This document shows, in pieces, positions 1-7,326 of a stretch of 12,756 nucleotides of DNA (position 1 is its first letter; the number at the start of each line of letters is the position of its first letter). The DNA comes from Acidobacteriota bacterium (GTDB lineage: Bacteria; Acidobacteriota; Terriglobia; Terriglobales; Acidobacteriaceae), in assembly GCA_003225615.1 (NCBI GenBank), contig QIAS01000351.1, forward strand, positions 1-12,756, in the 5' to 3' direction. Position numbers and translations under genes: made by a program. The notes below the pieces were generated by a model, which saw nothing but the letters and a program-made list of their open reading frames with translations, did no database searches and was not told the origin of the DNA.

Positions 1-791
1 AAGAGCGGCAGAAGGGGAACTATGAAATCAACTTTCCCCTGCTGGCGTTGATTGTTTCTGGCGGGCACACGCATCTTTACTTAGCCGAACAGAAAAACCA
101 GGGCTGGAGCTACGAAAATATCGGCCACACTCGCGATGACGCCGCCGGCGAGGCCTTCGACAAAGTGGCAAAGTTGCTAGGGCTGGGATATCCGGGCGGT
201 CCTGTCATTGACATGCTGGCTGCGCATGGGAATCCTGCAGCGGTAAAATTTGCGGCTTCACAGATCAAGCACGCTGATCGCAGGAATAGGTCAAAAAACA
301 CTCTGGCCGATGAGGAGCGCCCCCGCTTTGATTTCTCTTACAGCGGAATTAAGACCGCAGTTCTGCGCTACGTGGAAACTCACAATATGAAGCCCGAAAT
401 TGAGCAGCGACGCCGCGCGCTCGCGGCCATGAGCAAGCCCAAGGCTGATGATTATCTCGGGCTTTGCAATCGCAAAACTCTGGACCTGGTGGCATCGTTT
501 CAACGTGCCATGGTAGATGACCTGGTCAGTAAGACCCTGGCCGCAGCCCGGGCCCATGATGTTGCGACCTTGTTTGTGACCGGAGGTGTTGCTGCAAACC
601 AGCAGCTGCGGCAAAACTTTGAACACGAGTCCTCCCGGCAGGGACTGCCGGTGTTCTTTCCTTCCCGCCCGTTATCCACCGACAATGCTGCCATGATCGC
701 AGCGGCCGCGTATCCCAAATTCCTGGCGGGCGATTTTCCCTGCGAAGATTTCTCTGCCGAAGCCGGAATGGCGCTGCGGGGTAGCGGCTAG
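1..791 (+). CDS. tsaD: tRNA N6-threonylcarbamoyladenosine synthase subunit TsaD, 5'-truncated
   Basis: This is the C-terminal part of TsaD (Kae1/YgjD family), which transfers the threonylcarbamoyl group to A37 of ANN-reading tRNAs in the cytoplasm with TsaB and TsaE. The frame is already open at base 3, reading ERQKGNYEINFPLLALIVSG, so the true start lies outside the window and the TTG at 48 is not the start. About 262 residues remain of a family length near 340-360. Visible motifs are SGGHTHLYL, a GEAFDKVAKLLGLGYPGGP stretch, the FSYSGIKTAV segment, TGGVAANQQLR, and the C-terminal STDNAAMIA, whose Asp is the conserved metal ligand. The N-terminal HxxxH metal motif is upstream of the window. 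No frame damage is seen. The next gene is convergent, on the other strand. Confidence 0.95.
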   Translation, partial: ERQKGNYEINFPLLALIVSGGHTHLYLAEQKNQGWSYENIGHTRDDAAGEAFDKVAKLLGLGYPGGPVIDMLAAHGNPAAVKFAASQIKHADRRNRSKNTLADEERPRFDFSYSGIKTAVLRYVETHNMKPEIEQRRRALAAMSKPKADDYLGLCNRKTLDLVASFQRAMVDDLVSKTLAAARAHDVATLFVTGGVAANQQLRQNFEHESSRQGLPVFFPSRPLSTDNAAMIAAAAYPKFLAGDFPCEDFSAEAGMALRGSG

Positions 792-843
792 CCATCAGCC
801 ACCAGCTATCGGACATCCACTATCGATTTCAGGGATTGATTTC

Positions 844-1227
844 TTACTTGTGTTTCTTGGGAGCACTTTTGCCAAAAACCAGTTTGAGCGCTTTCTCCAG
901 CTGGGCGTCAATGTCGATGTCTTTGTAGATCACAAAACTGGCGCGCTGTTCGCTACCCTCAAATTCGCTCTGCCGTCCGGAGAGAATCACGATAGGAATA
1001 GTGACTGTTTCCGCCCTGTCTTTGAGGGCTGCGATGAACTCGCTCCCACTCATCTTGGGCATCCGGATATCCGTGATGATTAAGTTCGGCCGCACATGGG
1101 TAAGCATTTCCAACGCTTCAATTCCATTGGTCGCCGATTCCACCTGAAAGCCGCGCTCTTCCAGAAAACGGCAAACCATGTGCCGGATCAGCATTGAGTC
1201 GTCAACCACCAGCACCGTCAGCGGCAT
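844..1227 (-). CDS. Single-domain response regulator (CheY-like receiver)
   Basis: This is a stand-alone receiver domain of 127 residues with no output domain. All phosphorylation-site residues are present: the acidic pair D9-D10, phospho-acceptor D53 in ITDIRMPKMSG, switch Ser83 (ILSG), and Lys102 (VIYKD). It should act by protein contact, as CheY, DivK or Spo0F do. The short C-terminal tail is basic (KSAPKKHK). The ATG at 1227 is preceded by a GGGAG Shine-Dalgarno sequence (plus-strand 1233-1237) five bases away, which fixes the start. No histidine kinase is in the window, so it is an orphan here and its partner is unknown. The two-gap distance to tsaD (about 50 bp, convergent) shows no clear terminator. 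The family call is secure; the pathway is not. Confidence 0.93.
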   Translation of the reverse strand: MPLTVLVVDDSMLIRHMVCRFLEERGFQVESATNGIEALEMLTHVRPNLIITDIRMPKMSGSEFIAALKDRAETVTIPIVILSGRQSEFEGSEQRASFVIYKDIDIDAQLEKALKLVFGKSAPKKHK

Positions 1228-1380
1228 TCAAGCTCCCGGGAACACACTCTTCCTCCCTGCGACCCTAACAAAACCTCTGTCCTGTGAACAAGGTGCGCCA
1301 GGACAATCTCCCATTACTATCGTCATCGCGGGCGGGAAGCTTCAGGGGTCTTAGGAAAATTTTAGGTATGGTGAGGAACA

Positions 1381-1409
1381 CTCTCAAGCTGTCAGCTTGG
1401 AGCTGAGAG
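1381..1409. repeat. Intergenic hairpin of the 'AGCTGTCAGCT' type
   Basis: CTCTCA and GCT at 1381-1390 pair with AGCTGAGAG at 1401-1409, leaving one bulged A; a nested AAGCT-gtc-AGCTT hairpin competes with it. It lies between the response-regulator gene and the stop of the small zinc-ribbon gene. It lacks a run of T on either side, so it is not a standard terminator. Similar CTCAGC/CAGCT words recur at 5173-5269 and loosely at 790-812. Confidence 0.6.
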
Positions 1410-1419
1410 CTATCTGCTA

Positions 1420-1614
1420 TCAGGATTCTGTGGCCTGACTATTATCTTCGATGGCCATGTCTTTGAATTCGCTGGACTCAAAGATCTCGCCGCATTCCAG
1501 GCATTCGACAAATTCTTCATCTTCTTCGCGGGCCACAATTTGCACGCGCGGGTGCTTACACGGATTTATGTTCCTTCTTGGCGTGGAGGCTTGCGAGGGC
1601 GGGGTCGGCTTCAT
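1420..1614 (-). CDS. Small zinc-ribbon-like hypothetical protein (64 aa)
   Basis: I cannot name this protein. It has 64 residues: a Pro/Thr-rich N-terminus, then C19-x-H21, an acidic EEDEEF patch, then C38-x2-C41 (VECLECGEIFES), and an acidic tail. The spacing suggests one zinc site built from C19/H21 and C38/C41, as in treble-clef or rubredoxin-like ribbons. A random frame would not be expected to give this ordered Cys/His spacing with compact, charged composition, so I regard it as a real gene. The ATG at 1614 has no clear Shine-Dalgarno sequence (plus-strand 1615-1625 gives only a G/C-rich run on the minus strand). It is divergent from the isc cluster, with the spacer 1615-2033 between them. 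Its function is unknown. Confidence 0.6.
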   Translation of the reverse strand: MKPTPPSQASTPRRNINPCKHPRVQIVAREEDEEFVECLECGEIFESSEFKDMAIEDNSQATES

Positions 1615-1734
1615 AATCCCGGGGTGAATTTCTCTTGCCGAAGGGCAACAAGGGAGCGGGTTTCACCGGAAATGCCGGGTATTTTAGCCCCGTCTGTCCG
1701 CTTGTCAAGCCTATTCCGTTGTTCCTCCGATTTT

Positions 1735-1785
1735 CTTCGCGTCCATCGCGGCAACTTAGCGACCTTTGCGCTTAAGAGCTTTGAA
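1735..1785. repeat. Dispersed intergenic repeat, copy 1 (CTTCGCGTCC ... CCTTTGCG)
   Basis: The ten bases CTTCGCGTCC (1735-1744) and the segment CCTTTGCGCTTAAGAGC (1763-1779) followed by TTTGAA match CTTCGCGTCC (7778-7787) and CCTTTGCGTTTAGAGC (7808-7823), in the same order and orientation. The material between differs in length and sequence. No coding content is visible. It looks like a decayed member of a short mosaic repeat family. Confidence 0.65.
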
Positions 1786-1978
1786 CGGCAACTACAGAGA
1801 GAAGCCTCCGAGATCGCAAAGAAAGCTGGTACCTGGGTGATGCGGCGACTATTCGGAGGACTTCGGTGAGCCTTGTAAACCATTCAACGCCAGCAACTTA
1901 GCGTTTAGTTGCCATTTCGGCCTCTGCTTATTTGAAGTGGCGCTCAATCGGAAGAAGGTTCTACACTGTGATTGTCGC

Positions 1979-2008
1979 TTGAGAGTTGGATAACTTGAGT
2001 TCGATAAT
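1979..2008 (+). promoter_or_regulatory. Candidate sigma70-type promoter of the isc operon
   Basis: TTGAGA (1979-1984) and GATAAT (2003-2008), each five of six to consensus, are separated by 18 bases. Transcription would begin near 2015, giving a short leader that contains AGGAG (2021-2025) eight bases before the iscS ATG at 2034. I see no convincing IscR/Rrf2 palindrome; the surrounding CTTGAG...ATTAAG is only weakly symmetric. No Rrf2 regulator gene is present in the window. Confidence 0.5.
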
Positions 2009-2033
2009 TAAGGCAGAAGCAGGAGAAGCAATC

Positions 2034-3302
2034 ATGAGCACAGATTCGAAGAGGGCGACCTTCGAGCAGCACACGCCGCCGAACGGCATCAAGCTGCCCA
2101 TTTACATGGATAACCATGCCACTACCCCGGTTGACCCTCGCGTGCTGGACGAGATGCTCCCATACTTCAAGGAAAAGTTTGGCAACGCAGCCAGCCGCAA
2201 CCATGCCTTCGGCTGGGCGGCAGAGGAAGGGGTCGAGACTGCTCGCGAGCGCATTGCCAAGCTGGTCGGGGCTACCGCCAAAGAAATCATCTTCACCTCC
2301 GGCGCCACCGAGAGCGACAACCTGGCTATCAAGGGTGTCGCCGAGATGTACAAGGAGAAGGGCAACCACATTATCACTGCCGTCACCGAGCACAAGGCCG
2401 TGCTCGACGCCTGCAAGCGGTTGGAGAAGTATGGCTATCGCGTGACCTACCTGCCTGTCCAGAAAGACGGGCTCATTGATCTCGCGGACCTGAGGCGCGC
2501 CCTGGATGACAAAACGATTCTGGTCACGATCATGGCCGCCAATAACGAAATCGGCGTACTGCAGCCCTGGGCGGAGATCGGCCAGTTGTGCCACGAGCGC
2601 GGCGTGATCTTTCATACCGACGCAACCCAGGCCGTAGGCAAAGCTCCCGTGGATGTAAACAAACACAATATTGACCTCATGTCGATATCGGCCCACAAGA
2701 TGTACGGTCCGAAAGGCGTTGGCGCGCTGTACGTGCGCCGCAAGAATCCCCGCGTGCAGATTTCTCCCATCATCGACGGAGGCGGGCACGAGCGCGGCAT
2801 GCGCTCCGGAACCCTGAACGTTCCCGGCATCATTGGACTGGGGAAGGCTTGCGCGATCGCGACCGAGGGTATGCCGAAGGAAGCCTGTCATCTCGCCGGA
2901 CTGCGCAATCGTCTGAAGGACAAAATAATGGGGCGCCTGGACGAGGTCTACATCAACGGCAGCATGGAGCACCGCCTCCCCGGAAATCTCAACATCAGCT
3001 TTGCCTACGTCGAAGGTGAGTCGCTGCTGATGGGGATCAACGATATCGCAGTCTCGAGTGGCTCAGCATGCACCTCCGCAACGCTGGAGCCCTCCTACGT
3101 TCTGAAGGCCCTGGGCACGGGAGATGACCTCGCCCACAGCTCGATTCGCTTCGGCCTGGGCCGCTTCAACACCGAAGCTGAAGTCGATTACGTTGCCGAT
3201 CGGGTGGTGGAAACCGTGCAGCGCCTGCGCGAGCTTTCCCCGCTGTACGAGATGGCCAAGGAAGGCGTGGATTTGAAGTCAGTGAAGTGGGCGGCAGAAT
3301 AA
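2034..3302 (+). CDS. iscS: Cysteine desulfurase IscS
   Basis: This pyridoxal-phosphate enzyme converts L-cysteine to alanine and carries the released sulfur as a persulfide to IscU. The protein has 422 residues, close to the family's usual 400-ish. Key residues are present: His120 (TEHKA), Asp196 (HTDATQA), the PLP Lys222 in [10 protein letters not shown], and catalytic Cys346 in SSGSACTSA on the mobile loop. The C-terminus ([20 protein letters not shown]) keeps the E. coli IscS-type tail that contacts IscU, which separates it from SufS and NifS. I chose the ATG at 2034 because AGGAG lies eight bases upstream; the frame extends to a TTG at 1986, but that falls within the promoter region. It is the first gene of a seven-gene isc cluster. 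No defect is seen. Confidence 0.97.
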   Translation: MSTDSKRATFEQHTPPNGIKLPIYMDNHATTPVDPRVLDEMLPYFKEKFGNAASRNHAFGWAAEEGVETARERIAKLVGATAKEIIFTSGATESDNLAIKGVAEMYKEKGNHIITAVTEHKAVLDACKRLEKYGYRVTYLPVQKDGLIDLADLRRALDDKTILVTIMAANNEIGVLQPWAEIGQLCHERGVIFHTDATQAVGKAPVDVNKHNIDLMSISAHKMYGPKGVGALYVRRKNPRVQISPIIDGGGHERGMRSGTLNVPGIIGLGKACAIATEGMPKEACHLAGLRNRLKDKIMGRLDEVYINGSMEHRLPGNLNISFAYVEGESLLMGINDIAVSSGSACTSATLEPSYVLKALGTGDDLAHSSIRFGLGRFNTEAEVDYVADRVVETVQRLRELSPLYEMAKEGVDLKSVKWAAE

Positions 3303-3316
3303 AAACAGGTTTCAGA

Positions 3317-3357
3317 GTTGCAAGGTTGCAAGGTTTCAAGGTTTCAAGCTTTCAAAG
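3317..3357 (+). repeat. Tandem octamer repeat in the iscS-iscU spacer
   Basis: Five units lie in a row: GTTGCAAG (3317-3324), GTTGCAAG (3325-3332), GTTTCAAG (3333-3340), GTTTCAAG (3341-3348) and CTTTCAAAG (3349-3357). Each unit is partly self-complementary. The same words, partly in inverted orientation, reappear in the fdx-iscX spacer at 7730-7860. There is no coding content and no spacer/repeat pattern of a CRISPR. Confidence 0.85.
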
Positions 3358-3410
3358 TAACCTCGCGCCTGACGAGTTAGCGCGGCCCCCGATAGCACGT
3401 TGAAAGCTTG
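3345..3410 (+). repeat. Perfect 11-bp inverted repeat before iscU
   Basis: CAAGCTTTCAA at 3345-3355 is the exact reverse complement of TTGAAAGCTTG at 3400-3410, enclosing 44 bases. In the mRNA this would form a stem-loop that ends ten bases before the iscU Shine-Dalgarno sequence (GGGAGG, 3420-3425). It has no terminal T run strong enough to call a terminator (only TTTTT at 3415-3419, inside the leader of iscU), though partial attenuation or mRNA processing is possible. Confidence 0.7.
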
Positions 3411-3432
3411 GAACTTTTTGGGAGGGCAAATC

Positions 3433-3861
3433 ATGGCCTACAGCGACAAAGTTCTCGATCACTACTCCAACCCCCGTAATGTGGGGTCGATGGACAAGAA
3501 TAGCCGGGACGTAGGTACCGGCCTGGTGGGCGCTCCCGAATGCGGCGACGTTATGAAGCTTCAGATCAAGGTGAACCCGCAGACCAGCGTCATCGAGGAC
3601 GCGAAGTTTAAGACCTTCGGCTGCGGATCGGCAATTGCGTCGTCTTCGCTGGCCACCGAGTGGGTAAAAGGCAAGACTATCGACGAGGCTTTGCAGATCA
3701 AGAACACGGAGATTGTGCAAGAGTTGTCGCTGCCTCCGGTCAAAATTCACTGCTCGGTGCTGGCCGAAGACGCCATTCGTGCCGCGATCCATGACTGGAA
3801 GAAGAAAAACGGGACTACTGAGAAAACGGCCGCTCCCGCAGAAGCGAAAGCGAGTCCGTAA
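3433..3861 (+). CDS. iscU: Iron-sulfur cluster scaffold protein IscU
   Basis: IscU is the platform on which a [2Fe-2S] cluster is built from IscS-derived sulfur and iron before transfer to apo-proteins. The 142-residue protein has the three ligand cysteines C37 (PECGD), C64 (FGCGSA) and C107, plus Asp39 and His106. The motif LPPVK (residues 100-104) directly precedes H106-C107; this is the established recognition site for the HscA chaperone, which fits the hscB and hscA genes downstream. The C-terminal tail after residue 125 is Lys/Ala/Glu-rich and likely disordered. The ATG at 3433 has GGGAGG at 3420-3425, seven bases upstream, and fits family N-termini (MAYSDKVLDHY); an earlier start at 3400 is less likely. 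It follows iscS after a 130-bp repeat-containing spacer. Confidence 0.97.
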   Translation: MAYSDKVLDHYSNPRNVGSMDKNSRDVGTGLVGAPECGDVMKLQIKVNPQTSVIEDAKFKTFGCGSAIASSSLATEWVKGKTIDEALQIKNTEIVQELSLPPVKIHCSVLAEDAIRAAIHDWKKKNGTTEKTAAPAEAKASP

Positions 3862-3873
3862 TCCTGATGGAAA

Positions 3874-3887
3874 GCCGTGGAAACGGC
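3874..3887 (+). other. Small hairpin with GGAA tetraloop in the iscU-iscA spacer
   Basis: GCCGT (3874-3878) pairs with ACGGC (3883-3887) around a GGAA loop, which fits the stable GNRA class. It sits 12 bases after the iscU stop and is too short and lacks a T run to be a terminator. A role in mRNA stability is only a guess. Confidence 0.4.
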
Positions 3888-3941
3888 CGTGATAGTGTCA
3901 CAGATCACAGACGCGTTCTGGCCTGAGAGCCATCATGGCTT

Positions 3942-4334
3942 ATGACCATGGCAGAAGAGGGCACAAAAACGATTGTACCGCCAGCGTCCGAGGCTCCGGC
4001 GAAGGGCATTCAGGTGACTGACAAGGCGATCATCAGGATTCGAGGAGCAATGGCCAAAGAAGGTATTTCGCCCCAGCAAGGTGGCCTTCGTCTGGGCGTG
4101 CAAGGCGGCGGATGCTCCGGCCTGAGCTACAGCGTTCGGTTCGACACTCAGCCGCGGGAGCGCGATCGCACCTTCCAGTTCGGGGATATTCGCGTATTCG
4201 TGGATCCGAAGTCGTTTATCTACCTGCGAGGCATGACCCTGGATTATCAGGAGACCCTCATGCAGCGGGGCTTCGTATTCGTCAATCCGAACTCAACGAA
4301 GTCATGCGGCTGCGGTAGTTCTTTCTCAGCGTAG
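3942..4334 (+). CDS. iscA: A-type iron-sulfur carrier IscA (HesB family)
   Basis: A-type carriers bind iron or a cluster and deliver it to targets after assembly on IscU. The protein has 130 residues, about 20 more than E. coli IscA because of a Pro/Ala-rich N-terminal stretch before IQVTDKA. The three conserved cysteines are C58 in QGGGCSGLSY and C122 and C124 in the terminal SCGCGSSFS. The start is uncertain: ATG at 3942 or at 3948, with only a weak GAGAG upstream; a third ATG at 3934 is out of frame. Position between iscU and hscB argues for IscA rather than ErpA or SufA, but sequence alone does not separate these well. There is no damage. Confidence 0.93.
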   Translation: MTMAEEGTKTIVPPASEAPAKGIQVTDKAIIRIRGAMAKEGISPQQGGLRLGVQGGGCSGLSYSVRFDTQPRERDRTFQFGDIRVFVDPKSFIYLRGMTLDYQETLMQRGFVFVNPNSTKSCGCGSSFSA

Positions 4335-4360
4335 TTCCGGAACCACGTGGTCCCAGCCAC

Positions 4361-4377
4361 CTCGGCCGGAGTCCGAG
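4361..4377 (+). other. Weak hairpin in the iscA-hscB spacer
   Basis: CTCGG (4361-4365) pairs with CCGAG (4373-4377) around seven bases. The nearby CCACGTGG (4343-4350) is a perfect 8-bp palindrome. Neither is followed by a T run. They may be chance structure in GC-rich DNA or a regulatory site; I see nothing else in the 95-bp spacer. Confidence 0.3.
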
Positions 4378-4429
4378 CCAGCCCGCGTTTGTTTTGCACC
4401 GACTCAGTAGGCGCGAGTAGCGCACGACG

Positions 4430-5173
4430 ATGAACCCAGAAGCACAAAGAACTTCGTCTCTGATCATGCCGGGCGATGCAACGACCACCTGCTGGTCGTG
4501 CGGCGACATGCGCGCCGCCCACTTCTGCAGTTCCTGCGGCAAGGTGCAGCCCCCAGCCCCCGTGGATTACTTCACATTTTTCGGCCTGCCTCGCAAATTG
4601 AACCTGGATACCGCCGCGCTGGAAGTAGAGTTCTACGAACTCAGCCGCCGATTGCATCCCGATGTTTATGGCCGCGCCGATTCCAAGGAACAGCATTGGA
4701 GCCTGGAGAAAAGCTCGCAGCTCAACGATGCGTACCGAATACTGAAAGATCCCATCCGGCGTACCGAATACTTGTTGCGACTGGAAGGCATAGAACTGGA
4801 AGAACAATCGAAAACCGCCACCGAAAAGGCACGGAACACAGGCGAGCTGAAGAAACAAATTGTGCCTCCCGAACTGCTGGAAGAAGTCTTTAACTTGAAC
4901 ATGGAGCTGCAGGAACTGCGCACACAGAGGCAGATGGGAGAAGACGATCCCGCCCTGATCGAAGAACTCGGGCGGCAAAAGTTGGAACTCGAGCGAAAGT
5001 TCGAAGCATTGTCCAAGGAATTGCGGACTTACTGGGACGAATGGGATCAAGCAGTCGAGAACGGCAACGACCAGGAACGCCGCAAGGTGCGCGACAAGAT
5101 GGTGGATCTGCTGAACCGCCGCAACTACATTCGGAACCTGGTCAGAGACGTGAATGAGGGACTGGAAACTTAG
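4430..5173 (+). CDS. hscB: J-domain co-chaperone HscB with N-terminal zinc module
   Basis: HscB brings IscU to the Hsp70 HscA and stimulates its ATPase. The 247-residue protein has three parts. Residues 21-36 carry C21-x2-C24 and C33-x2-C36 (CWSCGDM...CSSCG), a likely zinc site. Residues about 46-120 form the J-domain, starting VDYFTFFGLP and containing the HPD motif at 76-78 (RRLHPDVYG) and SQLNDAYRILKDPIRRTEYLL. Residues 120-247 are the helical IscU-binding domain, highly charged and probably coiled-coil in part. E. coli HscB has 171 residues and no zinc module; human and other metazoan HSCB do have one. The ATG at 4430 lacks a good Shine-Dalgarno sequence; an internal ATG at 4466 would still keep the cysteines. 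It precedes hscA, the expected partner. Confidence 0.93.
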   Translation: MNPEAQRTSSLIMPGDATTTCWSCGDMRAAHFCSSCGKVQPPAPVDYFTFFGLPRKLNLDTAALEVEFYELSRRLHPDVYGRADSKEQHWSLEKSSQLNDAYRILKDPIRRTEYLLRLEGIELEEQSKTATEKARNTGELKKQIVPPELLEEVFNLNMELQELRTQRQMGEDDPALIEELGRQKLELERKFEALSKELRTYWDEWDQAVENGNDQERRKVRDKMVDLLNRRNYIRNLVRDVNEGLET

Positions 5174-5269
5174 CACTCAGCGCTCAGCATCTGGTCTCAT
5201 AGCCTCCTGCAGCTTAGGCATTTCACCAAATCTGAATTGGCTGAAAGCTGATTGCTGACTGCTGAGTGC
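5173..5269 (+). repeat. Inverted repeat filling the hscB-hscA spacer
   Basis: Bases 5173-5189 (GCACTCAGCGCTCAGCA) match the reverse complement of 5253-5269 at 15 of 17 positions, enclosing 63 bases. The left arm overlaps the last base of the hscB stop codon and the right arm ends eight bases before the hscA ATG (5278). As a result hscA has no visible Shine-Dalgarno sequence. The right half also contains repeated GCTGA words (GGCTGAAAGCTGATTGCTGA). It looks like a small mobile palindrome that inserted between the two genes. Confidence 0.8.
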
Positions 5270-5277
5270 CTGTCAAT

Positions 5278-7181
5278 ATGGCTGACCCCGTCATCGGTAT
5301 CGACCTCGGAACCACGAACTCGCTGGTCGCCTACATGGCGCCGCAGCAGGCGAACGGCAGTGCCGCCGGAACTGGGCCCGTCGTAATCCCCGGGGAGGAT
5401 GGCTCAAATCTGCTGCCCTCGATGGTGGCTCTGGATGAGAACGATCAGATCATCGTGGGGAATGCGACGCGGAAATATTTGATTGAGACTCCGGAGCGGG
5501 CGGTTTATTCCATCAAGCGTCTCATGGGGCGCGGGGTTGAAGACATTCACGACGAACTTAAGCTCTTCCCGTTCCGCCTCGCCGAAGACATCCAGCCCGG
5601 GGAGGTGCTGCGCATCGAGCTGGGCGAAAAAACATTTACCCCTCCGGAGATTTCGGCTTTCATAGTTCGCCAGCTAAAACGCAACGCGGAGCGCTTTTTC
5701 GCCGGGCCGGTGACCAAGGCGGTCATCACGGTTCCAGCATATTTCAATGATGCCCAGCGCCAAGCCACCAAGGATGCGGGTCGTATTGCGGGGCTCGATG
5801 TTCTGCGCCTGGTGAACGAGCCAACTGCGGCTTCGCTGGCTTACGGGCTGGACAAAAAGAAAAACGGGATTGTCGCAGTGTATGACCTGGGCGGCGGCAC
5901 CTTTGATATCTCTATTCTCAAACTGCACGACGGTATTTTCGAAGTCATTGCTACCAACGGCGACACCCACCTGGGCGGCGACGACATGCGCTGGATGATA
6001 TTCGCGGCGATATGGGCCTCGACCTTCGCCGCAGTGGCGAGGCCGTGCAAACCATACGCAAGGCTGTCATCGAGGCAAAAATTGCACTGTCAGCACGGGA
6101 TTCCACCAGGCTCGATGTCGAACTACCGCAAGGGAAGCGCTACCAGCGAGAGATCACGCGCGAACAATTCGAGCAGCTAATCCAACCGATTCTCGATCGC
6201 ACGGTTGCGCCGGTTAAGCAAGCCATGAAAGATGCCGGTCTGGCTCCGGAGCGGATTGAAGAAGTGGTGCTGGTCGGAGGCTCGACCCGCATCCCAAAAG
6301 TGCGCGAGCTTGTGCAAAACCTCTTTAAGCGCGTACCGCACACCAATCTCAATCCTGATGAGGTGGTGGCCCTGGGTGCCGCCGTGCAAGCCAATATTCT
6401 GAGCGGCGGATCGGAAGCCACCGCGAACATGCTGCTGCTCGACGTTACTCCACTCTCGCTAGGCATTGAAGTAGCGGGCGGAGTCACCGACAAAGTCATT
6501 CTGCGAAACTCTACAATTCCAGCCTCTGCCAACCAGTTTTATACAACTCAAATTGACGGGCAGGCAAACGTTGCCATCCATGTGCTGCAAGGAGAGCGCG
6601 AACTGGCAAAGGATTGCCGTTCGCTAGCGCGTTTCGATCTGAAGGGAATTCCGCCCATGCCCGCCGGCCTGCCGCGCATTGAAGTCAGGTTCTTGATTGA
6701 TGCCAACGGAATCCTGCACGTATCCGCCCGCGAGCAGCGCAGCGGCAAAGAATCCGAGATCGAAGTCCAGCCCAGCTACGGACTCAGCGAGGAGCAAGTC
6801 GAAAGCATGATTCTGGAATCCTTTGACAGTGCGGAAGAGGATTTCCGGCAACGGCAGTTGATCGAAGCGCGCAACGAAGCAGCCACCATCCAGGCAGCCT
6901 TGGAGAAAGGCAGAAAGAATCCAGCCTGGGCACACCTGACGTCGGATGAGCGCAAACAAATCGATAAACTGGAGAAGGCCTTAAAAGCTGTGAAAGACAC
7001 CGACGATTATCTGGCAATTCGCAAGGCGATTGAAACCTTGAACCAGGGCACGATGCACTTGGCAGAAATGATGATGGATAGCGCGGTCAGCACTGCATTA
7101 AAAGGCAAAACCATTGACCAAGCCGAAATGGGCGAGACTCCAAATGCCGGACATCCCGTCGCAAAAGCGGATTTTGAATGA
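5278..7181 (+). pseudogene. hscA: Hsp70 chaperone HscA, interrupted by a frameshift near 5989
   Basis: HscA is the specialised Hsp70 that binds LPPVK of IscU and drives cluster release. The first frame (from ATG 5278) reads [60 protein letters not shown] and [10 protein letters not shown], then leaves homology and stops at 6180. Homology resumes in another frame at 5991 ([14 protein letters not shown]) and runs through VVLVGGSTRIPKVRE, DVTPLSLGIEVAGG and PSYGLSEEQVESM to the stop at 7181. Aligned from memory with E. coli HscA, about four residues are missing at the junction while two bases remain, so a net loss of about 10 nt fits. Joined, the product would be about 633 residues against 616 in E. 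coli. No slippery heptamer is visible. It may be a true mutation or an assembly error. GTG 5266 is an alternative start. Confidence 0.85.
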
Positions 7182-7258
7182 ACGAGCATCCCAATGCCTG
7201 TCGAGGCACAAGCTTGTCGAGCAGCGCGAGCGCAGCCCGCGGGGCAGAATAGCTTAGT

Positions 7259-7311
7259 CCAGCGCGTAAGCGCTGGGTTAGCGAGTGGAAGGAGCGAGTC
7301 CCGCTAGGGAC
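7259..7311 (+). repeat. Double-hairpin element in the hscA-fdx spacer
   Basis: CCAGCGC-gtaa-GCGCTGG (7259-7276) is a perfect 7-bp stem with a four-base loop. A second hairpin, GTCCC-gcta-GGGAC (7298-7311), is a perfect 5-bp stem with a four-base loop. Between them lies GTTAGCGAGTGGAAGGAGCGA. From memory, elements with this layout are common between genes in acidobacterial genomes, but I cannot verify that here. The second hairpin lies 15 bases before the fdx ATG. Confidence 0.7.
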
Positions 7312-7326
7312 GGCACCCATTGCAAA

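Larger units (their letters stand above)
1615..2033. other. Gene-free spacer upstream of the isc cluster, with a repeat relic
   Basis: I find no convincing gene in these 419 bases. Overlapping frames on both strands (90 and 109 codons) have unlike-protein composition rich in Ser, Arg and Lys and no recognisable motif. The middle part, 1735-1785, contains CTTCGCGTCC and CCTTTGCGCTTAAGAGC, which recur in altered form at 7778-7823, so it is a degenerate dispersed repeat. The 3' end holds the likely isc promoter and the iscS ribosome binding site. Confidence 0.6.

Noticed and set aside
1540..1883. Overlapping frames on both strands between the zinc-ribbon gene and iscS
   Set aside because: Composition is not protein-like and they cover the dispersed repeat relic.
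1944..2972. Minus-strand 342-codon frame antisense to iscS
   Set aside because: It is a codon-bias shadow of a certain gene; its translation has no domain and the plus-strand protein has every catalytic residue.
3317..3357. CRISPR-like tandem repeat
   Set aside because: Units are 8 bp with no spacers and no cas genes nearby.
4247..5176. Minus-strand 309-codon frame antisense to hscB and iscA
   Set aside because: Low-complexity Phe/Gln/Leu-rich product, antisense of an acidic Glu/Lys-rich protein; no motif.
5266..5277. GTG start of hscA at 5266
   Set aside because: It lies within the right arm of the inverted repeat; the ATG at 5278 gives the usual short N-terminus before [10 protein letters not shown].
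5980..6020. Programmed ribosomal frameshift in hscA
   Set aside because: No slippery heptamer or downstream pseudoknot is evident, and residues are missing at the junction, which points to a deletion.
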